Below, in pieces: positions 1-6,066 of a stretch of DNA of 8,412 bases (the first letter of the stretch is position 1; each line of letters starts with the position of its first letter). A program made the translations under genes and the position numbers. Under the pieces are notes generated by a model. The model searched no databases and was not told the origin of the DNA. It saw nothing but the letters and a program-made list of their open reading frames with translations. Origin of the DNA: Pseudomonadota bacterium (GTDB lineage Bacteria; Bdellovibrionota; Bacteriovoracia; Bacteriovoracales; Bacteriovoracaceae); assembly GCA_021299675.1 (NCBI GenBank), contig JAJTIF010000417.1:1-8412 (forward strand), given 5' to 3'.

Positions 1-565
1 GCATCTCGGCTATAGCCCCTACCAGCCCTCCAGCGACAGCAAAAATAAGAAGATTCATCCCGCTGGCTTGGTAATAGAGACCATAAAAAAGAGTGATGAG
101 ATAGCAGGTGAAAAAACCTGCCATGGCCCCCTGAAGAGACTTGTTAGGCATGATCTTATCTTTGCCGTAGATGATCCCGAAGAAGGAACAGATAGGGTCC
201 GAGAAAACGAGAAACATGGTGGCCAGTAGAGCAATCTTCTCCGGAAACAAGAGCAGCGCCAGAGAGACACCGAGAGCGTAAAAAGGCATGCCGGTGAAAC
301 CATCTCGCTCACTGGCACGCATGAAGGGACCCATCAAAGAGACAACGATTTCATTGAAGGGCATCCAACGGGCACGGACGATATCGATCGTGAAACCTGT
401 GACGGCCACCGCTAAGATCGCCCAGCCCCAGGTCATAGCCGACTGTCCTGATTGGTAATAGAAAAAAAGACAAAGAGAACCCACGCCCATGTGCCATACT
501 TTACGAAGAATATGCAGATCTGATCGCTTCGCCAGTACACGATTTAGAGGGTTTAGTGAGCTCAT
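1..565 (-). CDS. Dolichol/polyprenol/diacylglycerol kinase-family membrane protein (3' end cut by window)
   Basis: The minus-strand frame from ATG at 565 stays open for 188 codons to the window edge, so the C-terminus is missing. The protein is very hydrophobic, with several membrane segments (about residues 27-38, 46-62, 96-108, 110-130, 147-165 and 171-186). Family marks of the SEC59/CTP-dependent kinase group (COG0170-like) are visible: an N-terminal RKVWHMGVG (residues 21-29), VFSDPICSFFG (120-130) with D123-P124, a following YGKDKI and NKSLQGAMAG (141-150), and GGLVGAIAE (179-187). Members use CTP to phosphorylate a lipid alcohol such as dolichol, phytol, undecaprenol or diacylglycerol at the membrane; the substrate cannot be told from sequence. 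Only a short tail of the family length should be missing. The start is supported by an AAAGGA ribosome site (575-580, minus strand) 9 nt upstream. The gene is divergent from the rightward run at 758. Confidence 0.82.
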   Translation of the reverse strand, partial: MSSLNPLNRVLAKRSDLHILRKVWHMGVGSLCLFFYYQSGQSAMTWGWAILAVAVTGFTIDIVRARWMPFNEIVVSLMGPFMRASERDGFTGMPFYALGVSLALLLFPEKIALLATMFLVFSDPICSFFGIIYGKDKIMPNKSLQGAMAGFFTCYLITLFYGLYYQASGMNLLIFAVAGGLVGAIAEM

Positions 566-590
566 AGCAAGGTATCCTTTATCTAAACAA

Positions 591-620
591 ATAATGCCTA
601 CATCTCGCATTCTCTTACAA
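591..620 (-). promoter_or_regulatory. Candidate promoter for the leftward membrane kinase gene
   Basis: On the minus strand TTGTAA (620-615) and CATTAT (596-591) are separated by 18 bp. Each matches the sigma-70 consensus at 4 of 6 positions. Transcription would begin near 584, giving a leader of about 20 nt before the ATG at 565. The match is weak and rests on position as much as sequence. Confidence 0.3.
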
Positions 621-706
621 AGTCTTCACTTTAATTATTTTTCATGGGTGAGTCTAGGGGCGAGTACTCTTTTCTGTCCCTGATAAGCGGTAAATATAAA
701 CTCCTC

Positions 707-736
707 TTTAAGAAATGCCCATAACCTCGCTATAAT
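707..736 (+). promoter_or_regulatory. Candidate sigma-70 promoter for the 758-5930 gene run
   Basis: A perfect TATAAT box lies at 731-736. The best -35 match at usual spacing is poor: TTTAAG at 707-712, 18 bp upstream. Transcription would start near 743, leaving a leader of only about 15 nt, just enough for the AAGGA ribosome site at 747-751 ahead of the ATG at 758. With little other sequence between the divergent genes, this is the natural promoter for the six-gene run. The rest of the 566-757 region shows no RNA gene, terminator or convincing operator. Confidence 0.5.
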
Positions 737-757
737 ACAGGGTAACAAGGATGTAAG

Positions 758-1708
758 ATGATCAACACTGGCATGGGTGATGCGGGCACGAAGTCCGCAC
801 AGGGCCTGGATACGCATAAAAAAATTTGGGCCATTGGCGGCGGCAAAGGTGGGGTGGGCAAAAGCATGGTCACCGCCAACATTTCTATTTGCATGGCCTT
901 GATGGGCTACAAAGTCATCGCCGTGGATTTGGATTTAGGTGGAGCTAATCTTCACACGTGTCTGGGTCTGCCGATTCCCGAGCTGACACTCTCTGATTAC
1001 GTTTCAAAAAAAGTCACGCGCTTCGAAGATCTTCTCGTGAAGACTCCCATTCCAAACTTGATGATCATCTCCGGTGCACAAGATGAGATCGGCATCGCCA
1101 ACCTCAAGCACATGCACAAAAATAAAATCATCAACAAGCTCCACGAGATGAATGCCGACTACATCCTCTTCGATCTTGGAGCCGGCACCTCTTTCAACAC
1201 GGTGGATTTTTTCATCGCCGCTGACAAAGGGATCCTTGTGTCTCTCCCTGAGCCGACCTCGATCGAGAATACCTATCGCTTCATCAAGACCGTTTACTAT
1301 CGCCGCTTGAAGATGCTCGAGGGATTTCTCGACATTGAGCCACTCATCAACCAGGCCATGAACGCCAAGCTTTCGAGCGCCAATAGCTCTCCAAGCGAGA
1401 TGATCCGCAAAGTGATAGAAATTAATCCGCAGATGGGCATGCGTCTGAGACAAGAGATCGCGCGCTTTCAGCCTTCGCTGATTCTCAATCAAGTCCGCTC
1501 GCAAGCGGACATTGATATCGGCTTCTCTATTCAGAGCGTGTGTCGTCGCTACTTCGGCATCGAAGTGGATTATCTGGGATACCTGGATCACGACCCCGCT
1601 GTTTGGCAGTCGGTCAAGAAGCGCAAACCGCTTCTTATGGAATTCCCGAACTCAAAACTTGTGCACCACTTTGATCGTATCGTTCATCGCCTCTTAGGCG
1701 TCTCATAA
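758..1708 (+). CDS. MinD/FlhG-like (ParA superfamily) P-loop ATPase
   Basis: This is a 316-residue SIMIBI-class ATPase of the MinD/ParA group. These proteins dimerise on ATP and position cargo on membranes or the nucleoid. The deviant Walker A is GGGKGGVGKS (27-36), with signature K30 and catalytic-loop K35. The switch I motif is DLDLGGANLHTCLG (57-70), very like FlhG. Walker B is ILFDLGAGTS (136-145) with D139. A helix-rich insertion (about 180-240) precedes the SLILNQVRS strand (240-248). The last residues (about 299-314) can form an amphipathic helix like the MinD membrane anchor. It lacks the DQA-type N-terminal activator motif of true FlhG, and no flhF or flagellar gene is nearby, so naming it flhG is not justified. 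The start at 758 is chosen because AAGGA (747-751) sits 6 nt upstream; ATG 773 has no such site. The next gene begins 13 nt after its stop, and the two look like a functional pair. The cargo is unknown. Confidence 0.88.
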   Translation: MINTGMGDAGTKSAQGLDTHKKIWAIGGGKGGVGKSMVTANISICMALMGYKVIAVDLDLGGANLHTCLGLPIPELTLSDYVSKKVTRFEDLLVKTPIPNLMIISGAQDEIGIANLKHMHKNKIINKLHEMNADYILFDLGAGTSFNTVDFFIAADKGILVSLPEPTSIENTYRFIKTVYYRRLKMLEGFLDIEPLINQAMNAKLSSANSSPSEMIRKVIEINPQMGMRLRQEIARFQPSLILNQVRSQADIDIGFSIQSVCRRYFGIEVDYLGYLDHDPAVWQSVKKRKPLLMEFPNSKLVHHFDRIVHRLLGVS

Positions 1709-1721
1709 GAAAAGGCTAAGT

Positions 1722-2462
1722 ATGGATCTCGAAAAAACTAACTACTACGAAGTCCTTGAAGTTCCCGTGGGAGCAAGTCCTCAAGAAATTGAGCGCGCCT
1801 ACATCCGTGCGAAAAACGCCTACTCCAATGACTCCCTGGCCATGTACTCTCTCATGACCGCCGATGAGTGCCACCAGATCCTCAATCAAATCGAGGAGGC
1901 TTACAGTATCCTGGGCTTTCCTGAAAAACGCCGGGAATACGATCGCGTTCGAGGCTTTAATTCAACCACCAAAAATCCCTTCGAAGATAATGCGCCTCCC
2001 CTCACTCCGGAAGCGCGGCCGCAGGTCAAGATCAATGACTTCATCGACGAAGTCGCGATCAAGCCGACGGAGTCGGTGCGCGGAGAATTCCACTACGAAA
2101 ACTACGGATCCCTCAACCAAGAAGCAAAAGTCTCTAAAGTCCAAGCGCTCAAGAAGTTTAGCCTCGACTACCTATCTGAGCAGAGCATGGAACAGAAGAT
2201 CGAACAAGCGACCGATTTCACCGGCGCTTTCCTCAAAGAAATCCGTGAATACAAAAATGTTCCGATGGACCGCTTGGTTGAGATGACCCGAATATCTCGC
2301 ACACATCTGACGGCGATTGAAAACGACGACCTGAAAAAACTTCCGGCGGAAGTTTATGTCCGTGGATTCGTCTCCCAATTAGCAAAGGTCTTAAAGCTCA
2401 ATCCAGATCTTGTGGCCACCTCGTACATCCATCACATCAAGAGACTTAAAGGCACGAAGTGA
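1722..2462 (+). CDS. Degenerate J-domain-like plus RodZ-type helix-turn-helix protein
   Basis: This 246-residue protein has two recognisable parts. Residues 7-79 resemble a DnaJ J-domain: NYYEVLEVPVGASPQEIERAY at the start, then an EEAYSILGFPEKRREYDRVRG end. The HPD tripeptide needed to stimulate DnaK ATPase is absent; the loop reads AYSNDSLAMYSLM (33-45). A low-complexity linker (about 80-160) follows. Residues 166-237 form a RodZ-like HTH_25 domain, with FLKEIREYKNV, the recognition-helix region ISRTHLTAIENDD (191-203) and the typical LPAEVYVRGFVSQLAKVLKLN (207-227). Unlike RodZ it has no transmembrane helix after the HTH, so it should be cytosolic. It probably acts as an adaptor for the ATPase encoded 13 nt upstream, by protein contact or DNA binding; this is inference. 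An AAAAGG site (1710-1715) lies 6 nt before the ATG. Its stop overlaps the rluD GTG start by 4 nt. Confidence 0.82.
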   Translation: MDLEKTNYYEVLEVPVGASPQEIERAYIRAKNAYSNDSLAMYSLMTADECHQILNQIEEAYSILGFPEKRREYDRVRGFNSTTKNPFEDNAPPLTPEARPQVKINDFIDEVAIKPTESVRGEFHYENYGSLNQEAKVSKVQALKKFSLDYLSEQSMEQKIEQATDFTGAFLKEIREYKNVPMDRLVEMTRISRTHLTAIENDDLKKLPAEVYVRGFVSQLAKVLKLNPDLVATSYIHHIKRLKGTK

Positions 2463-3448
2463 TCAACGACGAGGTTTCCGAGGGTGAAACGCGCCTATTA
2501 ACTGTGGAGCCTACCGATAAGGATCAGTTCAAACGCCTCGATCACTGGCTCGTGCACCACATGCCCGATGCCTCCCGCTCGACGATCAAGAGATTGTTCG
2601 AGGACGGCAACATCACCACGCTGGATGGCTCAAACCTCAGTCTCAATAAACTTCCAAAAGCGGGAGTCGAGATTGAAGTAGAGCTTCCGCCTCCGGTCAG
2701 CACAGAACTCAAAGCCCAGAACATTCCGCTCGAGATTCTTTTTGAGGATGAGCACCTCATCGTGATCGTGAAACCGGCGGGGATGTGCGTACACCCAGCG
2801 CCGGGACACCCGGATAAAACACTCGTGAATGCCGTTCTCTATCATTGTCCGAATCTTCCAGGAATTGGCGGAGAGATTCGTCCCGGGATCGTGCATCGAC
2901 TTGACCTGGGAACTTCTGGCGTCATGGTGGTGGCAAAATCCCAGGCGGCTCACGAAGCGCTGGTTCATCTCTTCTCAAAACACGACATTGAGCGCGCCTA
3001 TGAGGCGATCCTCTGGGGTACGCCCCACCACCTCACTGGCAAAATTGAAACTTTCATCAATCGCAATTCGCAGAACCGCCACAAGATGAGCTGCTCGGTG
3101 AAGTTTGGAAAGAAAGCCATCACCAACTACAAAGTCCTCAAGAGCTTTGATCGCTTTTCACTAGTGGAGTTTCGACTTCACACCGGGCGCACCCATCAGA
3201 TTCGTGTGCACGCCTCGCAGTTTCTCCAGACTCCCGTCGCCTGTGACCCCGTCTACTCGGACGTGAATAATCAGAAAGCCAAAATGCACGAGAAGATGAG
3301 AAGCATTCTTGTGGATTACCCGCACCAACTCCTACACGCCAAGATCCTGGGCTTCACGCATCCGATCACAGGCGAAAAACTTTACTTCGAAGCTCCATTG
3401 CCGGAACCGATGAAGAGCATCGTCGAGCTCATGAACCAAGGCGCATGA
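2459..3448 (+). CDS. rluD: RluA/RluD-family 23S rRNA pseudouridine synthase
   Basis: This 329-residue enzyme isomerises uridines to pseudouridine in 23S rRNA. In E. coli, RluD acts on helix 69 (1911, 1915, 1917) during large-subunit maturation. An N-terminal S4 RNA-binding domain spans about residues 25-75 (FKRLDHWLVHHM, then STIKRLFEDGNI). The catalytic domain has VIVKPAGMCVHP (102-113), the RluA-family signature GIVHRLDLGTSGVMVVAK (143-160) with catalytic D149 in HRLD, and LHTGRTHQIRVHASQF (240-255). Length matches RluD (326 in E. coli). The start is GTG, inside the GTGA overlap with the preceding stop, with AAAGG (2448-2452) 6 nt upstream. The rluD assignment over rluA/rluC rests on length, the S4 domain and the following pgeF gene, the same order as in E. 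coli. Which uridines it modifies is not shown by sequence. Confidence 0.92.
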   Translation: MINDEVSEGETRLLTVEPTDKDQFKRLDHWLVHHMPDASRSTIKRLFEDGNITTLDGSNLSLNKLPKAGVEIEVELPPPVSTELKAQNIPLEILFEDEHLIVIVKPAGMCVHPAPGHPDKTLVNAVLYHCPNLPGIGGEIRPGIVHRLDLGTSGVMVVAKSQAAHEALVHLFSKHDIERAYEAILWGTPHHLTGKIETFINRNSQNRHKMSCSVKFGKKAITNYKVLKSFDRFSLVEFRLHTGRTHQIRVHASQFLQTPVACDPVYSDVNNQKAKMHEKMRSILVDYPHQLLHAKILGFTHPITGEKLYFEAPLPEPMKSIVELMNQGA

Positions 3449-4005
3449 AAAAACTCTTCGAGATCGACCTTCATGATTTTCGCTTCGAAGCCTGGGATGA
3501 AAAACCCAATATCGCCTTCCACCAATTGCATCAAACCCACAGCGCTCTGGTCCACCCCACTCCTTGCGATAATAGTCTTGAGGGTGATGGGATCGTGGGA
3601 GAGCGAGAGACGCTTGGAATAAAGACCGCCGACTGTCTCCCGATTGCGCTGATCGGCTTAGAGCGTGCGGCGCTGGTGCACGCGGGCTGGAGAGGACTGC
3701 AGCTGCAGATTCTTGCCGATGAGAAGATTAAAGCACTGGCGCCCCAGTCAGCCTTCATCGGTCCGTGTATCCATGCGTGCTGCTTTGAAGTGACGCAGGA
3801 GTTTCAAGCGCATTTCCCCCATCGCCCGATCGAGAACGGGACATTTGACCTGATCGCTGAGGCAAAAGATCAAATCCGTCGCCTTTATGGCATCGAAGCC
3901 GTGGACAGTGGGATTTGTACCTGCTGCGATCTTAGATTTCCTAGTTTTCGCCGCGACAAAACCCCTCAACGCATTTGGAATATCCTTCGATATCAGGCAA
4001 AATAG
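3445..4005 (+). CDS. pgeF: PgeF/YfiH-family laccase-domain protein (short form)
   Basis: This 186-residue protein belongs to the multicopper-oxidase-like YfiH/LACC1 family. Members cleave or deaminate purine nucleosides. E. coli PgeF edits peptidoglycan precursors that carry L-Ser in place of L-Ala. The expected blocks are present: LHQTHSALV (28-36), DGIVGE (48-53), KTADCLPIALI (60-70), VHAGWRG (78-84), FIGPCIHACCFEV (104-116) and ICTCCDLRFPSFRRD (157-171). H32, C64 and H79 align with the zinc ligands H71, C107 and H124 of the E. coli protein. It is about 55 residues shorter than E. coli PgeF (243), mostly missing the N-terminal strand region. The start is fixed by an ATGA overlap with rluD, with AAGG (3438-3441) only 3 nt upstream, so translation is probably coupled. 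Family assignment is firm; which reaction it performs here is not known. Confidence 0.88.
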   Translation: MKKLFEIDLHDFRFEAWDEKPNIAFHQLHQTHSALVHPTPCDNSLEGDGIVGERETLGIKTADCLPIALIGLERAALVHAGWRGLQLQILADEKIKALAPQSAFIGPCIHACCFEVTQEFQAHFPHRPIENGTFDLIAEAKDQIRRLYGIEAVDSGICTCCDLRFPSFRRDKTPQRIWNILRYQAK

Positions 4006-4029
4006 ATCCATCTAACAAAGGATCATTTT
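3999..4029 (+). promoter_or_regulatory. Imperfect hairpin enclosing the ribosome site of the VKOR-DsbA gene
   Basis: AAAATaGATCC (3999-4009) can pair with GGATCATTTT (4020-4029), giving a 10-bp stem with one bulged A (4004) and a 10-nt loop. The stem overlaps the pgeF stop codon on the left. On the right it covers most of the AAAGGA ribosome site (4017-4022) and ends directly before the ATG at 4030. Ribosomes finishing pgeF would open it, so it could couple the two genes. It could also be chance. There is no U-tract long enough for a terminator. Confidence 0.3.
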
Positions 4030-5172
4030 ATGGATAGAAAAGGTCTCACACTCAACGGTCTCACCACCATGCACATGCTGCATATTTTTAACTCTCTGGC
4101 GATGATTGTGGTGGGCGTGTATCTCACCATGCACTACTACGACACACTTTTCCCAACGACACTTGGTCAAGCCAGCTCGCTGTGTGACATCAGCTCGTTT
4201 TGGAACTGCGACTCCGCCACTCACTCTCCGATCGCCGCCATCGCTGGGGTACCGATCGCCTTCTTCGGACTTTTGAATGGTATCATGCTGCTCGCAAGCT
4301 CAGTCTTTGCGAGTCCGGCCTTTGAGAAAACCTGCTCTGCTGTGACAAAGTACAATGCCATCGGAACGATCGTGCTGATGATCTACTCACTGGTGGCTCT
4401 CGGTGGACTGTGTCCAGTGTGCTCCATTTACTATCTGTTGAGCTGGGTCGCCGCCTTTCTCTTCTTTAAGTTTGGGGAAAACTCTTGGGTGCCGGATCTT
4501 AAGATCACAGGTATCTTTGCGGCCCTGCTCGTGGTCTCAGGGGCTGCGATTGGGAGCTACACCAAAGGTCGTCAGGAGAAACAATCGAAGGTCGCTGTGG
4601 CCGTGATCGCACAGTTTAAGGCGCTGGCTGACTATGGTGACCCGGACATGCCCTCTCCCTTCTCGTTACACAAAGCTACAGATAATTTCGCCGATGCGCC
4701 TCTGCGTGTGAGTATCTTTTCTGATTTCCAGTGTCCCTTCTGTAAAGTCGTCTCCGACCAGATGCCCGCGCTCGTGCGTCGTTACGGTAGCAAACTCAAT
4801 ATTCAGTATTTCTTCTATCCCCTAGACTCCAACTGCAACCCCAGTGTGAAGAGTCAGATGCACCCCTTTGCCTGCCGCGCGGCTATGCTCTCAGCGTGTG
4901 ATGCCACCAAGTTTCACAAAGTCCATGATGAGATTTTTGAAAATCAAGCGAGTCTCTCGCTGGATGTTCTCGCGGGCATCGCTGAGAAAAATAATCTCAA
5001 AGAGTGCTTCGAGTCTCAAAGTACGCGCGACGCCGTGCTCGCGAGCATGAATGCGGCGACCAAGTTTAATCTTCGCAGCACGCCTACGATCATCATCAAC
5101 GGCAAAAAGATCGAAGGCTCTATTCCGACTCCGCAGTTTTTTGCGATCTTTGATGAGCTCTTGAAAAAATGA
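4030..5172 (+). CDS. VKOR-DsbA fusion: membrane thiol oxidoreductase with periplasmic thioredoxin-fold domain
   Basis: This 380-residue protein joins a vitamin K epoxide reductase (VKOR) membrane domain to a DsbA-like domain. VKOR homologues replace DsbB in many bacteria, passing electrons from the thiol oxidase to quinone. Membrane segments fall at about 14-36, 67-92, 107-126, 128-147 and 158-177. The loop cysteines C52 and C60 (LCDISSFWNCDS, 51-62) lie in the first extracytoplasmic loop. The quinone-side pair is C128-C131 (GLCPVCSIYYLL). The fifth helix leads to the thioredoxin-fold domain (about 225-380), with active site FQCPFCK (C235, C238) and cis-proline P352 (STPTIIINGKKIEGS). C269, C282, C290 and C326 are extra cysteines in the DsbA part. 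The predicted topology puts all three redox pairs on the periplasmic side. The start has AAAGGA (4017-4022) 7 nt upstream, 24 nt after pgeF. The tatD start overlaps its stop by 4 nt. Confidence 0.9.
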   Translation: MDRKGLTLNGLTTMHMLHIFNSLAMIVVGVYLTMHYYDTLFPTTLGQASSLCDISSFWNCDSATHSPIAAIAGVPIAFFGLLNGIMLLASSVFASPAFEKTCSAVTKYNAIGTIVLMIYSLVALGGLCPVCSIYYLLSWVAAFLFFKFGENSWVPDLKITGIFAALLVVSGAAIGSYTKGRQEKQSKVAVAVIAQFKALADYGDPDMPSPFSLHKATDNFADAPLRVSIFSDFQCPFCKVVSDQMPALVRRYGSKLNIQYFFYPLDSNCNPSVKSQMHPFACRAAMLSACDATKFHKVHDEIFENQASLSLDVLAGIAEKNNLKECFESQSTRDAVLASMNAATKFNLRSTPTIIINGKKIEGSIPTPQFFAIFDELLKK

Positions 5173-5930
5173 TCGAAACCCACTGCCACCTAGACTATTT
5201 AAAGGCCCACCCCTTGGAAGAGATCCTCAGACTCTCTTCCGAGGCTGGCGTCTCAAAACTGGTCACGATCTCTGTGGATCCTGGAAACCTTGATGCCGTG
5301 ATTAGTCTCAGCGAAGCGCATGCACAGATTTGGTGCACTCAGGGCATTCACCCGCACGATGCCAAAGAGTGCACCGAAGAAGTTTTTGCCAAGATCAAAG
5401 CTCAAGCCAGTCATCGCAAAGTGGTGGCGATCGGAGAGATTGGTCTTGATTTCCACTACAACAACTCTCCGGCCGATGTGCAGGAAGTCTGGTTTCGCCG
5501 ATTCCTCGAGCTGGCGACAGATCTCAATAAACCGGTGGTGATCCACTCAAGGGATGCAGATCTTTTGATGGCAAAATTTCTTGTGGAATATTCCCCAAAG
5601 CTCAAACGAAAGGGCGTGGTCCACAGTTTCTCCTCAGGACTGGAGCTGGCCCAAACAGCGATCGATCAGGGCTTCTACTTAGGTTTTAACGGCATGATCA
5701 CCTTCCCCAAGGCCGATAATGTACGGGAGGCCCTCAAACTCTGCCCCTTAGAGCAGTTACTGATTGAGACCGATAGCCCTTTTTTGACGCCTGTCCCCCA
5801 TCGCGGCAAGGAAAATGGCCCCTACTTTTTACCCTTTGTACTGCAAAAAATGGCCGAGATCAAAGGTGTGCCTGCGGATAAGCTCTCTGAAATCCTGTCT
5901 CAAAATGCACAAAGACTTTTTCGGTTCTAA
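5169..5930 (+). CDS. tatD: TatD-family metal-dependent hydrolase/DNase
   Basis: This 253-residue TIM-barrel hydrolase has the full set of TatD metal ligands: H5 and H7 (ETHCHLDY), E90 (VAIGEIGLDFHYN), H126 (PVVIHSRDA), H152 (GVVHSFSSG) and D202 (LLIETDSPFLTPVP). GIHPHDA (59-65) is another family block. E. coli TatD is a cytoplasmic Mg-dependent 3'-5' exonuclease linked to DNA repair and fragmentation; family members TatD, YcfH and YjjV cannot be separated confidently by eye, so the symbol denotes the family. The length is normal. ATG overlaps the stop of the VKOR-DsbA gene (ATGA, 5169-5172), so translation is probably coupled. It is the last gene of the first run; no convincing terminator follows. 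Confidence 0.92.
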   Translation: MIETHCHLDYLKAHPLEEILRLSSEAGVSKLVTISVDPGNLDAVISLSEAHAQIWCTQGIHPHDAKECTEEVFAKIKAQASHRKVVAIGEIGLDFHYNNSPADVQEVWFRRFLELATDLNKPVVIHSRDADLLMAKFLVEYSPKLKRKGVVHSFSSGLELAQTAIDQGFYLGFNGMITFPKADNVREALKLCPLEQLLIETDSPFLTPVPHRGKENGPYFLPFVLQKMAEIKGVPADKLSEILSQNAQRLFRF

Positions 5931-6020
5931 CTAGCTGCGACATCTAGGCTTTTCTACTACACAAAATCTCCGTTCCGTGGCATTTTGCCCTTACATTTTT
6001 TGCTCAACTTTCAGCTCTCA

Positions 6021-6048
6021 TTTTCATCATTTGATCAGTCGCTATGAT
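6021..6048 (+). promoter_or_regulatory. Candidate sigma-70 promoter of the gap-pgk-tpiA operon
   Basis: TATGAT (6043-6048) matches the -10 consensus at 5 of 6 positions, and TTTTCA (6021-6026) matches the -35 at 4 of 6, with a 16-bp spacer. Transcription would start near 6055, giving a very short leader before the strong TAAGGAG ribosome site (6055-6061) and the ATG at 6067. The same short-leader arrangement is seen at 731-758. The -10 box overlaps the direct repeat at 6032-6053. Confidence 0.45.
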
Positions 6049-6053
6049 CAGTC
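6032..6053 (+). repeat. Two direct copies of TGATCAGTC over the gap promoter (possible operator)
   Basis: TGATCAGTC occurs at 6032-6040 and again at 6045-6053, separated by GCTA, giving a 13-bp period. Each copy contains the palindrome TGATCA. The second copy overlaps the candidate -10 box and reaches the predicted start site, so a bound protein would block the promoter. No regulator can be named. Confidence 0.45.
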
Positions 6054-6066
6054 TTAAGGAGACCCT

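Noticed and set aside
55..318. 87-codon minus-strand frame
   Set aside because: It is an out-of-frame shadow; a different minus-strand frame, open from 565 to the window edge, carries the clear lipid-kinase motifs.
619..632. AAAGT-CTTC-ACTTT small hairpin
   Set aside because: Five AU-rich pairs between divergent genes with no converging transcript to end; probably chance.
662..669. Perfect palindrome GAGTACTC in the divergent intergenic region
   Set aside because: An 8-bp palindrome is expected by chance about once in a region of this size, and it is not repeated nearby.
1004..1591. 195-codon open frame antisense to the ATPase gene
   Set aside because: It lies wholly inside a well-supported gene, has no recognisable motif or domain, and is explained by codon bias leaving the opposite frame free of stops.
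5979..6001. Possible intrinsic terminator after tatD (GGCA/TGCC stem, T-run at 5996-6001)
   Set aside because: The stem is only 4 bp and the T-run begins 7 nt after it, so it would not be expected to terminate transcription.
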